A DNA stretch of 64,000 nt from GCA-020345945 sp964596985 (lineage in GTDB: Archaea > Thermoproteota > Bathyarchaeia > RBG-16-48-13 > GCA-020345945): contig CAZQWG010000001.1 in the NCBI GenBank assembly GCA_964596985.1, positions 62,001-126,000 on the forward strand, read 5' to 3'. Every line of letters starts with the position of its first letter. Positions within the stretch are counted from its first letter, which is position 1. Below are positions 15,673 through 23,623 of the stretch, piece after piece. The notes under the pieces are model-generated. The model worked only from the letters and a program-made list of their open reading frames with translations, did no database searches and was not told the origin of the DNA. The position numbers and the translations under genes were made by a program.

Positions 15673-15900
15673 CTAGGTACGATTCGCAAGGTACAGGAGA
15701 AGAGAGAATAGAGACAGAGCTATCAAGACTGGCGAAGTCACGAAGTAGAAGTCTCCACGTTTATAAACGTAAACCAAGAACCATGGTAGCTTATCCAACG
15801 AAGGAACCACCTTCTCAAGAAGGGGGAGCAGGAGTATAAGGGCCCCAAGTGCAAGGAATAAGAAACCGATCAGCGTCGTCGTCCGATGCGTCTGGAACAT
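15673..15900 (-). CDS. Small membrane protein, DUF2905-like
   Basis: A 75-residue protein with two hydrophobic segments (residues about 9-27 and 55-71) around a loop LDKLPWFLVYVYKRGDFYF. The arrangement, a short first helix, a loop ending in R/K-GxFxFxxP-like sequence and a second helix, resembles DUF2905 proteins of bacteria and archaea, whose function is unknown. It is convergent with cysS and ends 42 nt from it. Confidence 0.6.
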   Translation of the reverse strand: MFQTHRTTTLIGFLFLALGALILLLPLLEKVVPSLDKLPWFLVYVYKRGDFYFVTSPVLIALSLFSLLLYLANRT

Positions 15901-16033
15901 CTATTCTGGAGAGCTACTGAGAGGCTAAAAAGCCTTTCCAGATCTGACTTGAACCAGGCGGAAAACAAAAGAAATGTTCCGTCGAAATACAGAAACCTGC
16001 AACCGGACAATTGGAAGATGGTGAGAATCTAGG

Positions 16034-16576
16034 ATGAGCAAGATCGGAGCCCAGCCGATAAGCTATCTCGACGAGATGCAATACATGCTCAGAAACGGGG
16101 GGCTCCTCCTAGTCTCCACGGGATCAGACGGAAAACCGAACGTGATGACGATAGGATGGGGACTCATCGGGACCCTGTGGCGAAGACCAGTCTACATGGT
16201 TGCTGTCAGAGAGTCGAGATACACGCGTCGTCTGATGGAGGAGAATGGAGACTTCACAGTAAATGTGCCTTACAGAGGGATGAGAAACGTGACCTCCTTC
16301 TGTGGAACCGTATCTGGCCGAGATCACGACAAGTTCAGCGAAACAGGGCTTACCGCTGTTCCCGGAAGAAAAGTGGAAACCCCAATAATAGAGGAGTGCG
16401 CTATACACTACGAGTGCAGAACAATCGGGAGGCTTAAGGTGTCAGCAGATACATTGGACCAAGGGTTACTCTCAGAGATCTATCCTTCGAGAGATTTCAG
16501 CACGCTCTACTTCGGCGAGATTCTCTCAACATATGCCGACAAGGATACCAGAAAGAAGTTGGATCTGGATACTTAG
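16034..16576 (+). CDS. Flavin reductase-like domain protein (flavoredoxin family)
   Basis: FMN-binding split-barrel protein of 180 residues. Family features are GGLLLVSTGSDGKPNVMTIGW near the N-terminus, RPVYMVAVRESRYTRRLMEE, FTVNVPYRGM, and HYECRTIGRL, matching DIM6/NTAB flavoproteins. Such proteins transfer electrons or reduce flavins in anaerobes. The ATG start follows a short leader. The next gene is convergent, so it appears to be a single-gene unit. Confidence 0.87.
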   Translation: MSKIGAQPISYLDEMQYMLRNGGLLLVSTGSDGKPNVMTIGWGLIGTLWRRPVYMVAVRESRYTRRLMEENGDFTVNVPYRGMRNVTSFCGTVSGRDHDKFSETGLTAVPGRKVETPIIEECAIHYECRTIGRLKVSADTLDQGLLSEIYPSRDFSTLYFGEILSTYADKDTRKKLDLDT

Positions 16577-16630
16577 TGAAGAATATGAAATAAGTTCACT
16601 GTGGTCTTGTGGATCGCGACAGCCAACAAT

Positions 16631-17554
16631 CTACTTGTTCACATCCAGCCAATCGAGGACCGCCTTCATCCTTTTCTCAGGGATCCTCCACTTCTTCTGC
16701 TCGTTATATCCTCTATGGGGTCTGAAGGATCGGATATGATCCCCTGGGTCCTCTCCGAGGATTCTGACGTTTTCCAGGTCGGCACAACCCAGTTTGAACT
16801 TATGGGCATAATAAAGGTAACCGATATCTAAGGGGTCGAACCCCATCAAAGTGGCTCCCACCGCATCGGCCGATATAAAGTCACAGGAAGAGATCGCAAT
16901 CCCCATCTCAACCGGATCGCCACTCACTGGACCGTCTCCTTCCATGCCTACAAAACCGTCGATCACTGCCAGCTGAGCTGGAATCAAGGAGGCTATCTTG
17001 AAGAGATCGATGTTCTGAACAGGGTATCCCTGATGAATCCTACTCTTGTCGCCATCGACAAGACTACCAACGACCATATTCTTTAGAGACTCAGTGACCA
17101 CGACGCAGTCATGAGTCTTCGGAATTGCCATAGAGACCCGAAAATCGAAGTCGAATATGGTCTTGGCGACGCGTATGCTCGCCTCATGAAAGGCGCTGTC
17201 AAGAATGGGAACCTCAACGTAGTCATCGTCGTTGAGGTCGACTAGATCCACACCGTACGAATCTCGAAGAGCGAGATACCCGAAGTTCCTGTAGGCAGAA
17301 AGAGTATTACCAGCCGAGCCCTCAGCAATAATCACTTCTCCCGGGTTGACTTCTGCAAAGAAGTCTAGCACAGCCCTTACCGCATCGACATGCGTAGAAG
17401 CAAGTTGCCTAGAGGTGGAGACCAGATTCGGTTTGATCAGAACCCTCATCTTTCGGTCGTAAGATTCGCGTATCTCGTCTCGCAGAAGATCCAGTGTGCC
17501 TCGGACGTTATTGTAGCGATCATCCCCGTGGACAAGAGAAACGAGGGACATCAT
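16631..17554 (-). CDS. DUF362 family protein
   Basis: A 307-residue protein of the DUF362 family, whose N-terminal pattern VLIKPNLVSTSRQLASTHVD and later IPKTHDCVVVTESLKNM and IDGFVGMEGDGPVSG are diagnostic. Many relatives carry an additional ferredoxin domain; this one does not. The biochemical role is unknown. It converges with the flavin reductase gene and is divergent from a surface-protein gene. Confidence 0.85.
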   Translation of the reverse strand: MMSLVSLVHGDDRYNNVRGTLDLLRDEIRESYDRKMRVLIKPNLVSTSRQLASTHVDAVRAVLDFFAEVNPGEVIIAEGSAGNTLSAYRNFGYLALRDSYGVDLVDLNDDDYVEVPILDSAFHEASIRVAKTIFDFDFRVSMAIPKTHDCVVVTESLKNMVVGSLVDGDKSRIHQGYPVQNIDLFKIASLIPAQLAVIDGFVGMEGDGPVSGDPVEMGIAISSCDFISADAVGATLMGFDPLDIGYLYYAHKFKLGCADLENVRILGEDPGDHIRSFRPHRGYNEQKKWRIPEKRMKAVLDWLDVNK

Positions 17555-17710
17555 GGTACCGCATACACCTTCACCTTACTCCACCCCTAACCGTTGACAA
17601 AAAGTCTGTAAACCAATCACTCTGAAACGTGACAATCCAGTTTCTCCTACATTTTAAAGTGAATACCCTCAATAGGGAAGATACCCATTACCTGAAAAAT
17701 GCCGAGAGAT

Positions 17711-17722
17711 CTTTAATATATA
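17711..17722 (+). promoter_or_regulatory. Probable TATA box for the surface-protein gene at 17764
   Basis: CTTTAATATATA lies about 45 bases upstream of the TTG start, a good distance for an archaeal core promoter with a short leader that includes the purine-rich GAGGATGAGGAAG. Confidence 0.55.
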
Positions 17723-17763
17723 CTTCCCGGGAATAGTCAGGTGAAGTCGAGGATGAGGAAGAA

Positions 17764-18321
17764 TTGAATCCGAGATCCCTCCTAAAGATCGTAATGGTAC
17801 TTCTGTTTGTATGCGCTATCAGCACCGCTCAATTGCAGGAGGCGAGTGCAGCACCAATCTTCAGATACGTCGAGTTCAACGGGGAACAGAAATGGCCGGG
17901 ACAGACCCACATTGTGGAACACGGGACAAAACTGAGAGTTCTTGCAGCCCTGAAAGAACCCCACAAACAATCAATGAAAGCCGACCTAGTGCTCATAGAC
18001 GAGAACGATGACGCCCGAATAGAGCGAATGACACGGATAAGCGCAGAGGGCATAAACGAGTGGCATGAATACAACCTAGACACCAGTACACTGAACCCTG
18101 GTCCCTACAGGCTGCGGATAAGAGCTTGGAATGCCCATGCCGAAGGCGCACCAGAGGAAGAGGTCACTTGGGGTGACCTATACCTAAGCCTTCAAACCCC
18201 ACAGACAACCCAGAGTCAGCCGCCGATAATACCAGGCTTTCCATGGGAAGGAAGCATCCTAGGATTGATAGGCGCCATTCCCATATTGGTAGCTTCTCGA
18301 AAACGGAAACAACCCAAATAA
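17764..18321 (+). CDS. Surface protein with PGFPWEG C-terminal anchor signal
   Basis: A 185-residue exported protein. Residues 1-30 form a signal peptide (basic start, hydrophobic LLKIVMVLLFVCAISTA, cleavage near ASA). The middle, about 100 residues, looks like an immunoglobulin-like beta-sandwich (hydrophobic/polar alternation, GPYRLRIRAW). The end holds a proline-rich spacer, then IPGFPWEGS, one transmembrane segment and a basic tail RKRKQPK. The same tripartite end occurs in the protein at 28423-29355. Such ends resemble PGF-type sorting signals of archaea. The partner or ligand is unknown. The TTG start is supported by an upstream purine-rich site; an ATG twelve bases earlier is out of frame. 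Confidence 0.75.
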   Translation: MNPRSLLKIVMVLLFVCAISTAQLQEASAAPIFRYVEFNGEQKWPGQTHIVEHGTKLRVLAALKEPHKQSMKADLVLIDENDDARIERMTRISAEGINEWHEYNLDTSTLNPGPYRLRIRAWNAHAEGAPEEEVTWGDLYLSLQTPQTTQSQPPIIPGFPWEGSILGLIGAIPILVASRKRKQPK

Positions 18322-18465
18322 GACGACCCCAAGGCATCCTGTCAGAATGCCTAGAAGAACCACCAGAGGACGTACCTAAGACCGGACGCAGAAGTAGAAA
18401 TAATAGGATTGCCTGTCGGGCTCCGACTGAGACCTCTGTCGAGTTCTGACCGCTCATCACGATAG

Positions 18466-18476
18466 GTTTATAATAC
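18466..18476 (+). promoter_or_regulatory. Probable TATA box for nadA
   Basis: GTTTATAATAC lies about 75 bases upstream of the nadA start. The 3' side of the preceding gene has a hairpin (AGGCAT ... ATGCCT, about 18332-18352) that could end its transcript. Confidence 0.5.
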
Positions 18477-18543
18477 GTACTCACGATCGCTCCAATAGAC
18501 CTATCGAAAGACATCAGCAATTCTAGGCAAGGAGGCGACGATA

Positions 18544-19494
18544 TTGCATAGAAGTCGCGTATCACTAGAAAAAGACGTCGAAAAGACAGATCTTCAGGAA
18601 CAAGAGCTGGTCCATAAAATCCTATCGATGAAGACCGAGAAGAATGCAGTACTACTCGTACACAACTATCAGAGACCCGAACTATACGACGTCGCCGACT
18701 ACATAGGGGATTCCCTCGGTCTGAGCAAGAATGCTGCAAGAACCGGCGCAGACATAATAGTTTTTTGCGGAGTCAACTTCATGGCAGAATCCGCAGCGAT
18801 ACTCAACCCAGAAAAATATGTTTTGACCCCGACAAAGACCGCCCTTTGTCCGATGGCAGCAATGATAGACAGTAAGAGCTTGAGAGAAACGAAGGAGAAG
18901 TACCCAGATGCAGCAGTGGTCTGTTATGTAAACACGACAGCAGAAGTCAAAGCGGAGTCAGACATCTGCTGCACGTCCTCAAACGCCGTCTCGGTAGTGA
19001 ACTCCCTCCTAGAGAAACGGATCATATTCATCCCCGACAGAAACCTCGCACACTACGTAAGTCGACAAACCACTAAAGAGATAATTCCTTGGCCTGGGTT
19101 CTGCATCGTCCACGAGAGTATATCTGAGGAGCAGGTCTTGGAAGCGAAGAGAAAGCATCCACTCGCTGAAATCATCGCCCACCCCGAGTGCAGACCAGAG
19201 GTAATCGACCTAGCGGACTACGTCTCCAGCACCTCGGGCATGCTGGAATACGCAAAGCAGACCGATGCAGATGAACTCATTGTCTGTACGGAGATGGGGA
19301 TGGTGAACAGGCTGAAGAGGGCGGCCCCAGAAAAGAGATACTTCACCGTATGCGGACCTTGTATCCAAATGAAGAAGAATACCTTGTACAAGACGTATGT
19401 TTCACTTAAAGAAGAGAAGTACAAGGTAGAGGTGCGAGAGGATATCAGGATTCGAGCCAAGAAAGCCCTTGATCGAATGATGGAAATCACATGA
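18544..19494 (+). CDS. nadA: Quinolinate synthase
   Basis: [4Fe-4S] enzyme that condenses iminoaspartate with dihydroxyacetone phosphate to give quinolinate for NAD synthesis. The 316 residues show LVHNYQRPELYDVADYIGDSL, the three cluster cysteines in TALCPMAAMID, the GFCIVHE region and CGPCIQMKKNTL, and the typical AHPECRPEV. The TTG start is preceded by AAGGAGG with an 8-nt spacer. Its partner L-aspartate oxidase is encoded 15 kb away at 34813; the third gene, nadC, is not in the window. Confidence 0.96.
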   Translation: MHRSRVSLEKDVEKTDLQEQELVHKILSMKTEKNAVLLVHNYQRPELYDVADYIGDSLGLSKNAARTGADIIVFCGVNFMAESAAILNPEKYVLTPTKTALCPMAAMIDSKSLRETKEKYPDAAVVCYVNTTAEVKAESDICCTSSNAVSVVNSLLEKRIIFIPDRNLAHYVSRQTTKEIIPWPGFCIVHESISEEQVLEAKRKHPLAEIIAHPECRPEVIDLADYVSSTSGMLEYAKQTDADELIVCTEMGMVNRLKRAAPEKRYFTVCGPCIQMKKNTLYKTYVSLKEEKYKVEVREDIRIRAKKALDRMMEIT

Positions 19495-19687
19495 ACTATA
19501 CAAGTACCAAGCGAGTCTATATGAAGCCTAGGCATGATCCCCCTCTGAGTCTCATACATGTCTTAATGAATGCTCTTAAAGAGATCTTTCGATATCTTCC
19601 ACAATCCTGACATACTCCACAGGAATCTCATTCATCCACTTAACGCTGGGAGCGTAAGAACTTTGTTTCCGAATTTCTACGTTTAGG

Positions 19688-20815
19688 TTGGTGTCTGAAA
19701 TCCTGATTAGGGCCTCTAGAAAATTGATTGAGAACTTGGATCGGCAGATCGAGGATCGCGATCTCGGCAATCCCTTCTTTGGTAGTGAGAATTATGTTAC
19801 ATACCCGTTTTCACCGGATAATTTCAAAGAAATCTATAGAGGGACAACTGACCGAACCTTGGCGTTTGTAGACGGGGGAAATCAGGAGATACTAGGAGCC
19901 CCGAACTTTTCGATACAGGTCAACCGAGTATGCTTCAACATGTTCAACGGAAGTGAGAGGATTCTGCCGAGAGATCTCCCGAGAAGAATAGAGTTCCTCT
20001 CAGCAACTTACTCAAAGTTCAGGGATGAAGAAATCCACTACCATACAATGATCTTCCCTCTCAGTGACAGGTTTGCGTCATCCCTTCCAGCCGAGGCTGA
20101 CCTCTGTTTTAGCTCTGTTGATAACTCGCTGACGGAAGGACGTATGCGGGCAGACATATCCAGAGTTGCCTCAATTTCAAGAAGGTTTGCAGAGTGGTCT
20201 TTCTCTGTTCAGGTCATAGGAGAAGAATTGAAAGAAGGTGACGTCTTGATTCGAGATGGAACCCTTCAAGTCCCCATCACAAATGAGCCGCAATACGCTG
20301 AGAGAGCGTACGAGATTGCCGAGCAGAGAGGAGTGATTTTCACGGGTTTAGCGAAGAGGAGCAGTCTCTACACTTCCTCCGGACTCTCGCTGCTGGGGGC
20401 TGCACGAAAACTTGCTGAAAGGCACCGAATCCCCTACGGTTCGTGGTACTATCATCCGATCGCAGACTGTAGGGGAACCGAACACAAAGCAGACATCTTC
20501 CTATTGAGGCTTAGTCCCGACTCGGAACGAGTCTTCAGATACGAGATCTACAAAAACCAGACCAGACGACTCGACGACCAGCAGCTAGCCGACATCTTTG
20601 GAGGGTTGGCGGAGAACGCTTCCGACATCAGTTTTCCAGGATACCCCTATGGGCTCGTAGAAGCCGACTCACACTCCCGAATCCGTTCAAGAGAACTACC
20701 CAGGTACAGGATGTCGACCCTTTCCGAGATCTCAAGACAGGAGAAATGGGAAAAATTCTCCAGCCATATAGAATCATCCGATGCCCACAGCGTTCTAAAC
20801 AGGATGGTTGGGTGA
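19688..20815 (+). CDS. nurA: NurA 5'-3' nuclease of the HerA-Mre11-Rad50 system
   Basis: DNA-end resection nuclease that works with the HerA translocase to produce 3' single-stranded ends for recombination. The 375 residues contain the first catalytic acid in TLAFVDGGNQEILGA, a second acidic segment VLIRDGTLQ, and GLAKRSSLYTSSG, and end with the conserved YPYGLVEADSHSRI. The start is TTG at 19688 or the adjacent GTG. Its last codons overlap herA by 8 bases. It is the first gene of a four-gene operon nurA-herA-mre11-rad50. Confidence 0.92.
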   Translation: MVSEILIRASRKLIENLDRQIEDRDLGNPFFGSENYVTYPFSPDNFKEIYRGTTDRTLAFVDGGNQEILGAPNFSIQVNRVCFNMFNGSERILPRDLPRRIEFLSATYSKFRDEEIHYHTMIFPLSDRFASSLPAEADLCFSSVDNSLTEGRMRADISRVASISRRFAEWSFSVQVIGEELKEGDVLIRDGTLQVPITNEPQYAERAYEIAEQRGVIFTGLAKRSSLYTSSGLSLLGAARKLAERHRIPYGSWYYHPIADCRGTEHKADIFLLRLSPDSERVFRYEIYKNQTRRLDDQQLADIFGGLAENASDISFPGYPYGLVEADSHSRIRSRELPRYRMSTLSEISRQEKWEKFSSHIESSDAHSVLNRMVG

Positions 20816-22376
20816 TATTATGAAGGTAGCCGGTCAAATAGTCAGCGGCAGGAAAGCCAGTATCACGATAAGAGAGAAGAGCGGGGTGAAGCTCGAACTT
20901 GGAGATTTACTTGTAGCCGAGGATAGGGGTAGAAAGCTCATCCTTCAAGTCTTCGACCTTACCTATGGTAGCCAGATATCTGATCAGAACCGAGAACTGT
21001 TCGCAGGAATGAAGCTTGAAGGCTATGGTACAAGCCTGGACTTCCTAGAACCCGAACTAAGAAACTACGTAATTGCTGATGCGAAGCCGATAGCCCTAGT
21101 TGGCGAGGGCGCGGTTATAATTCCTAAAACACTACCCCCCTTCTTCTCCTCTGTCAGATACGCAACCGAGAAGGATCTAGGATTCCTGGTGAAGCCGGAA
21201 AACCCCGTCTTCTTGGGGCAGGTGAGAAGCGGATCAAAAGTACTGGATGTGGACGTGTACATGAATGGGCGAGAAATGTTCAGCCATCACGTCTTAATAC
21301 CTGCCACAACCGGGAGGGGAAAGAGCAACCTCGTCAAAGTCATGCTCTGGAGCGTTGTGGGTTTAGAAGATATCAGCATACTGGTTCTGGACCCCCATGA
21401 TGAGTACTACGGAAGACACGACTCTGGATTAAAGGATCACCCCCAAGCAAGGGAGAATGTACTGTACTACTCCCCGAGACCTCTGACTGGAACTAACACG
21501 TTAGTGGTCAACCTGAGATCTATCAAACCTTGGCACTTCAACGGCATAGTGTATTTTTCGGATGCACAGCAGGATGCAATCAAACTTTACCACGCCAGAT
21601 ACAAGGACGAGTGGATAGAAGGGATAATGGTATCCACCGAGCCTATGGAAAGGGTGTCCCCTCGAACCTTGGAGGTCCTTCAGAGAAGATTTGACACCAT
21701 CCTTGGCGTCTACGTGAAAGAAGGTGAACTCCTATGTAGAAATCGGGTTTTCAGCAGCGTATCGGGTGAAACAACGATAAAGGACATAATCGAAGCCTTG
21801 GAAGAAGGCAAGATTGTGGTGATAGACACCTCAAGACTCCTCGACGACGCAGAACTACTGATAGGGAGCATAGTGACGAATTCCGTCTTCCGAAGGTATC
21901 AAGAATACAAGTCTCAAGGGAAGCTTCTTGAAAAACCGGTAATCAGCCTCGTCCTAGAGGAGGCTCCAAGAGTGATCGGCAGCGACATACTATCCACAAA
22001 AGGAGAGAACATCTACAGCACGGTCGCCAGAGAGGGAAGAAAGTTCCAGATCGGCCTTATCGGAATCACGCAGCTCACGAGCTTGATACCTAGAACTGTC
22101 CTAGCAAACATGAACACAAAGATAATACTCGGCAACGAGATGGCTGCGGAGAGAACTGCAGTCATAAATAGCGCTGCACAAGATCTCACTCAAGACGATA
22201 GGAATATTGCAAGCCTCGACAAGGGTGAGGCTATCATAAGCAGCAACTTCACCAAGTTCGCCGTACCCATACAGATTCCCCTATTCAAGGCATTTGTAGA
22301 AGAGCAGCTGAAGAATACGGAGACAAAAGGACAGAGGAAGAATGATACAGCATTCACCGGAGTGGATCTAGAATAA
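20808..22376 (+). CDS. herA: HerA bipolar DNA helicase/translocase ATPase
   Basis: Hexameric FtsK/HerA-family ATPase that pumps DNA for NurA-mediated end resection. The N-terminal HAS-barrel covers about residues 1-110; the Walker A is ATTGRGKSNLVK, followed by LVLDPHDEYYGR, and the Walker B is SLVLEEAPR, with the arginine-finger area TVAREGRKFQIGL. Length 522 residues fits archaeal HerA. The start may be the ATG at 20820 (MKVAGQIVSG) rather than 20808. It overlaps nurA upstream and mre11 downstream, consistent with coupled translation. Confidence 0.95.
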   Translation: MGDIMKVAGQIVSGRKASITIREKSGVKLELGDLLVAEDRGRKLILQVFDLTYGSQISDQNRELFAGMKLEGYGTSLDFLEPELRNYVIADAKPIALVGEGAVIIPKTLPPFFSSVRYATEKDLGFLVKPENPVFLGQVRSGSKVLDVDVYMNGREMFSHHVLIPATTGRGKSNLVKVMLWSVVGLEDISILVLDPHDEYYGRHDSGLKDHPQARENVLYYSPRPLTGTNTLVVNLRSIKPWHFNGIVYFSDAQQDAIKLYHARYKDEWIEGIMVSTEPMERVSPRTLEVLQRRFDTILGVYVKEGELLCRNRVFSSVSGETTIKDIIEALEEGKIVVIDTSRLLDDAELLIGSIVTNSVFRRYQEYKSQGKLLEKPVISLVLEEAPRVIGSDILSTKGENIYSTVAREGRKFQIGLIGITQLTSLIPRTVLANMNTKIILGNEMAAERTAVINSAAQDLTQDDRNIASLDKGEAIISSNFTKFAVPIQIPLFKAFVEEQLKNTETKGQRKNDTAFTGVDLE

Positions 22377-23623
22377 AATTCGCTCACATGGCAGACTGCC
22401 ATCTGGGAGGATGGAGAGAGGCTGCTCTCAAAGAAACAGGACTTTTGTGCTTCGAAAGAGCTCTAGATATCTCATTAGAGGAGAAAGTGGATTTTATACT
22501 GATCTCCGGCGACCTCTTCGAAACAAGTAGACCACCCATCGAAGTATTGGAGAGGGCTGTCGAAGGAATGAAGAAGGCTCGAGATCAGGGAATCCGCATC
22601 TACCTAATCGAAGGGTCTCACGACTTCTCACCCACGGGAAGAACTATAACCCGAGTCCTAGAGAAAGCGGGGTTGCTTACTAGAGTGAGCAGAGGCGAGA
22701 AAACCGATGACGGTCGGCTGAGATTGAAATTCACACTTGACAAGGAAACGGGAGCAAAGATAACAGGACTCATCGGAAGAAGAGGGTCCTTAGAGAGGAC
22801 GCTGTATAAGAACTTAGACAGGGACTCCGTGAAGAGAGAGAACGGATTCAAGATCTTCATGTTCCACTCAGGCCTAGAAGAGCTGAAACCGAAGGAATTT
22901 GAGAAGGCGAGATTCATGCCCATTTCTCTGCTTCCTCCAGGTTGCGACTACTACGCAGGAGGACATGTACATAAACAGATGATACTTGACTGGGAAGGAT
23001 ACGGTAAGATAGCTTATCCCGGACCATTGTTTCCTGACAACTTCAGAGAACTCGAGACCCTAGAGTTGGGCGGTTTCTACATAGTGACCGAGAAGAACGG
23101 TACCGTACAGCCAGAATGGAGAACCGTAAAGATGCATGAGGTCACGACGGTCGTAATAGACGCTGAGGACAAATCCTCCAGCGAAGTCGAAGAAGAACTG
23201 CGAAGGAAGCTAGAGAAGACAGTCGTGGAGGGAAAAATAGTACTCATAAGAATTGAAGGTTCTTTGGCTACCGGCAAACCCTCGGACATAGACCTGAGAA
23301 GAGTGGCTTCAGAGCAATACAAGAGAGGAGCCAGACTAGTCAAGAAGAATACCAGCAGGCTGGCAGCCAAGGAATATGAGGGGATAAAGGTTACCGCCGA
23401 GAGTCGACAAGAACTAGAGGATAGACTGGCAAGAGAACACGTAGGCAAACACAAGCTATTGAACCTGGACAGAGAGAGACGGTTAGAACTAACCAAGAGT
23501 CTTCTCGGAGTTCTGTCGCAAGATAAGGGAATAGACGAGACCAATGTGGAATATGAAAGAGGGCTCACAAACGCGATTCTGAATGTCCTAGACGTAGAAA
23601 AGGAATGGAATGAACTCACGTGA
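22373..23623 (+). CDS. mre11: Mre11 nuclease, probable ATA start
   Basis: Double-strand-break repair nuclease that works with Rad50. Phosphoesterase motifs are ADCHLGG (I), ISGDLFE (II), EGSHDFSP (III), FHSGLEE (IV) and GGHVHK (V). In motif III the usual Asn of GNHD is Ser here. The first ATG (22388) would start inside the first beta-strand; reading back gives KFAHMADCHLG, the normal N-terminus, preceded by ATA at 22373 and no ATG, GTG or TTG before a stop at 22343. I therefore place the start at ATA, about 10 nt after GGAG. That overlaps the herA stop codon. The gene overlaps rad50 by 4 bases. About 416 residues. Confidence 0.9.
   Translation: MKFAHMADCHLGGWREAALKETGLLCFERALDISLEEKVDFILISGDLFETSRPPIEVLERAVEGMKKARDQGIRIYLIEGSHDFSPTGRTITRVLEKAGLLTRVSRGEKTDDGRLRLKFTLDKETGAKITGLIGRRGSLERTLYKNLDRDSVKRENGFKIFMFHSGLEELKPKEFEKARFMPISLLPPGCDYYAGGHVHKQMILDWEGYGKIAYPGPLFPDNFRELETLELGGFYIVTEKNGTVQPEWRTVKMHEVTTVVIDAEDKSSSEVEEELRRKLEKTVVEGKIVLIRIEGSLATGKPSDIDLRRVASEQYKRGARLVKKNTSRLAAKEYEGIKVTAESRQELEDRLAREHVGKHKLLNLDRERRLELTKSLLGVLSQDKGIDETNVEYERGLTNAILNVLDVEKEWNELT

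Noticed and set aside
18164..18739. 191-codon minus-strand open frame over the surface-protein end and nadA start
   Set aside because: Overlaps two well-supported genes, amino-acid composition is Arg/Ser/Cys-rich as in antisense frames, and no motif is visible.
23077..23619. 180-codon minus-strand open frame opposite mre11
   Set aside because: Ser/Leu/Phe-rich composition expected from the complement of a Glu/Lys/Arg-rich gene; no independent support.
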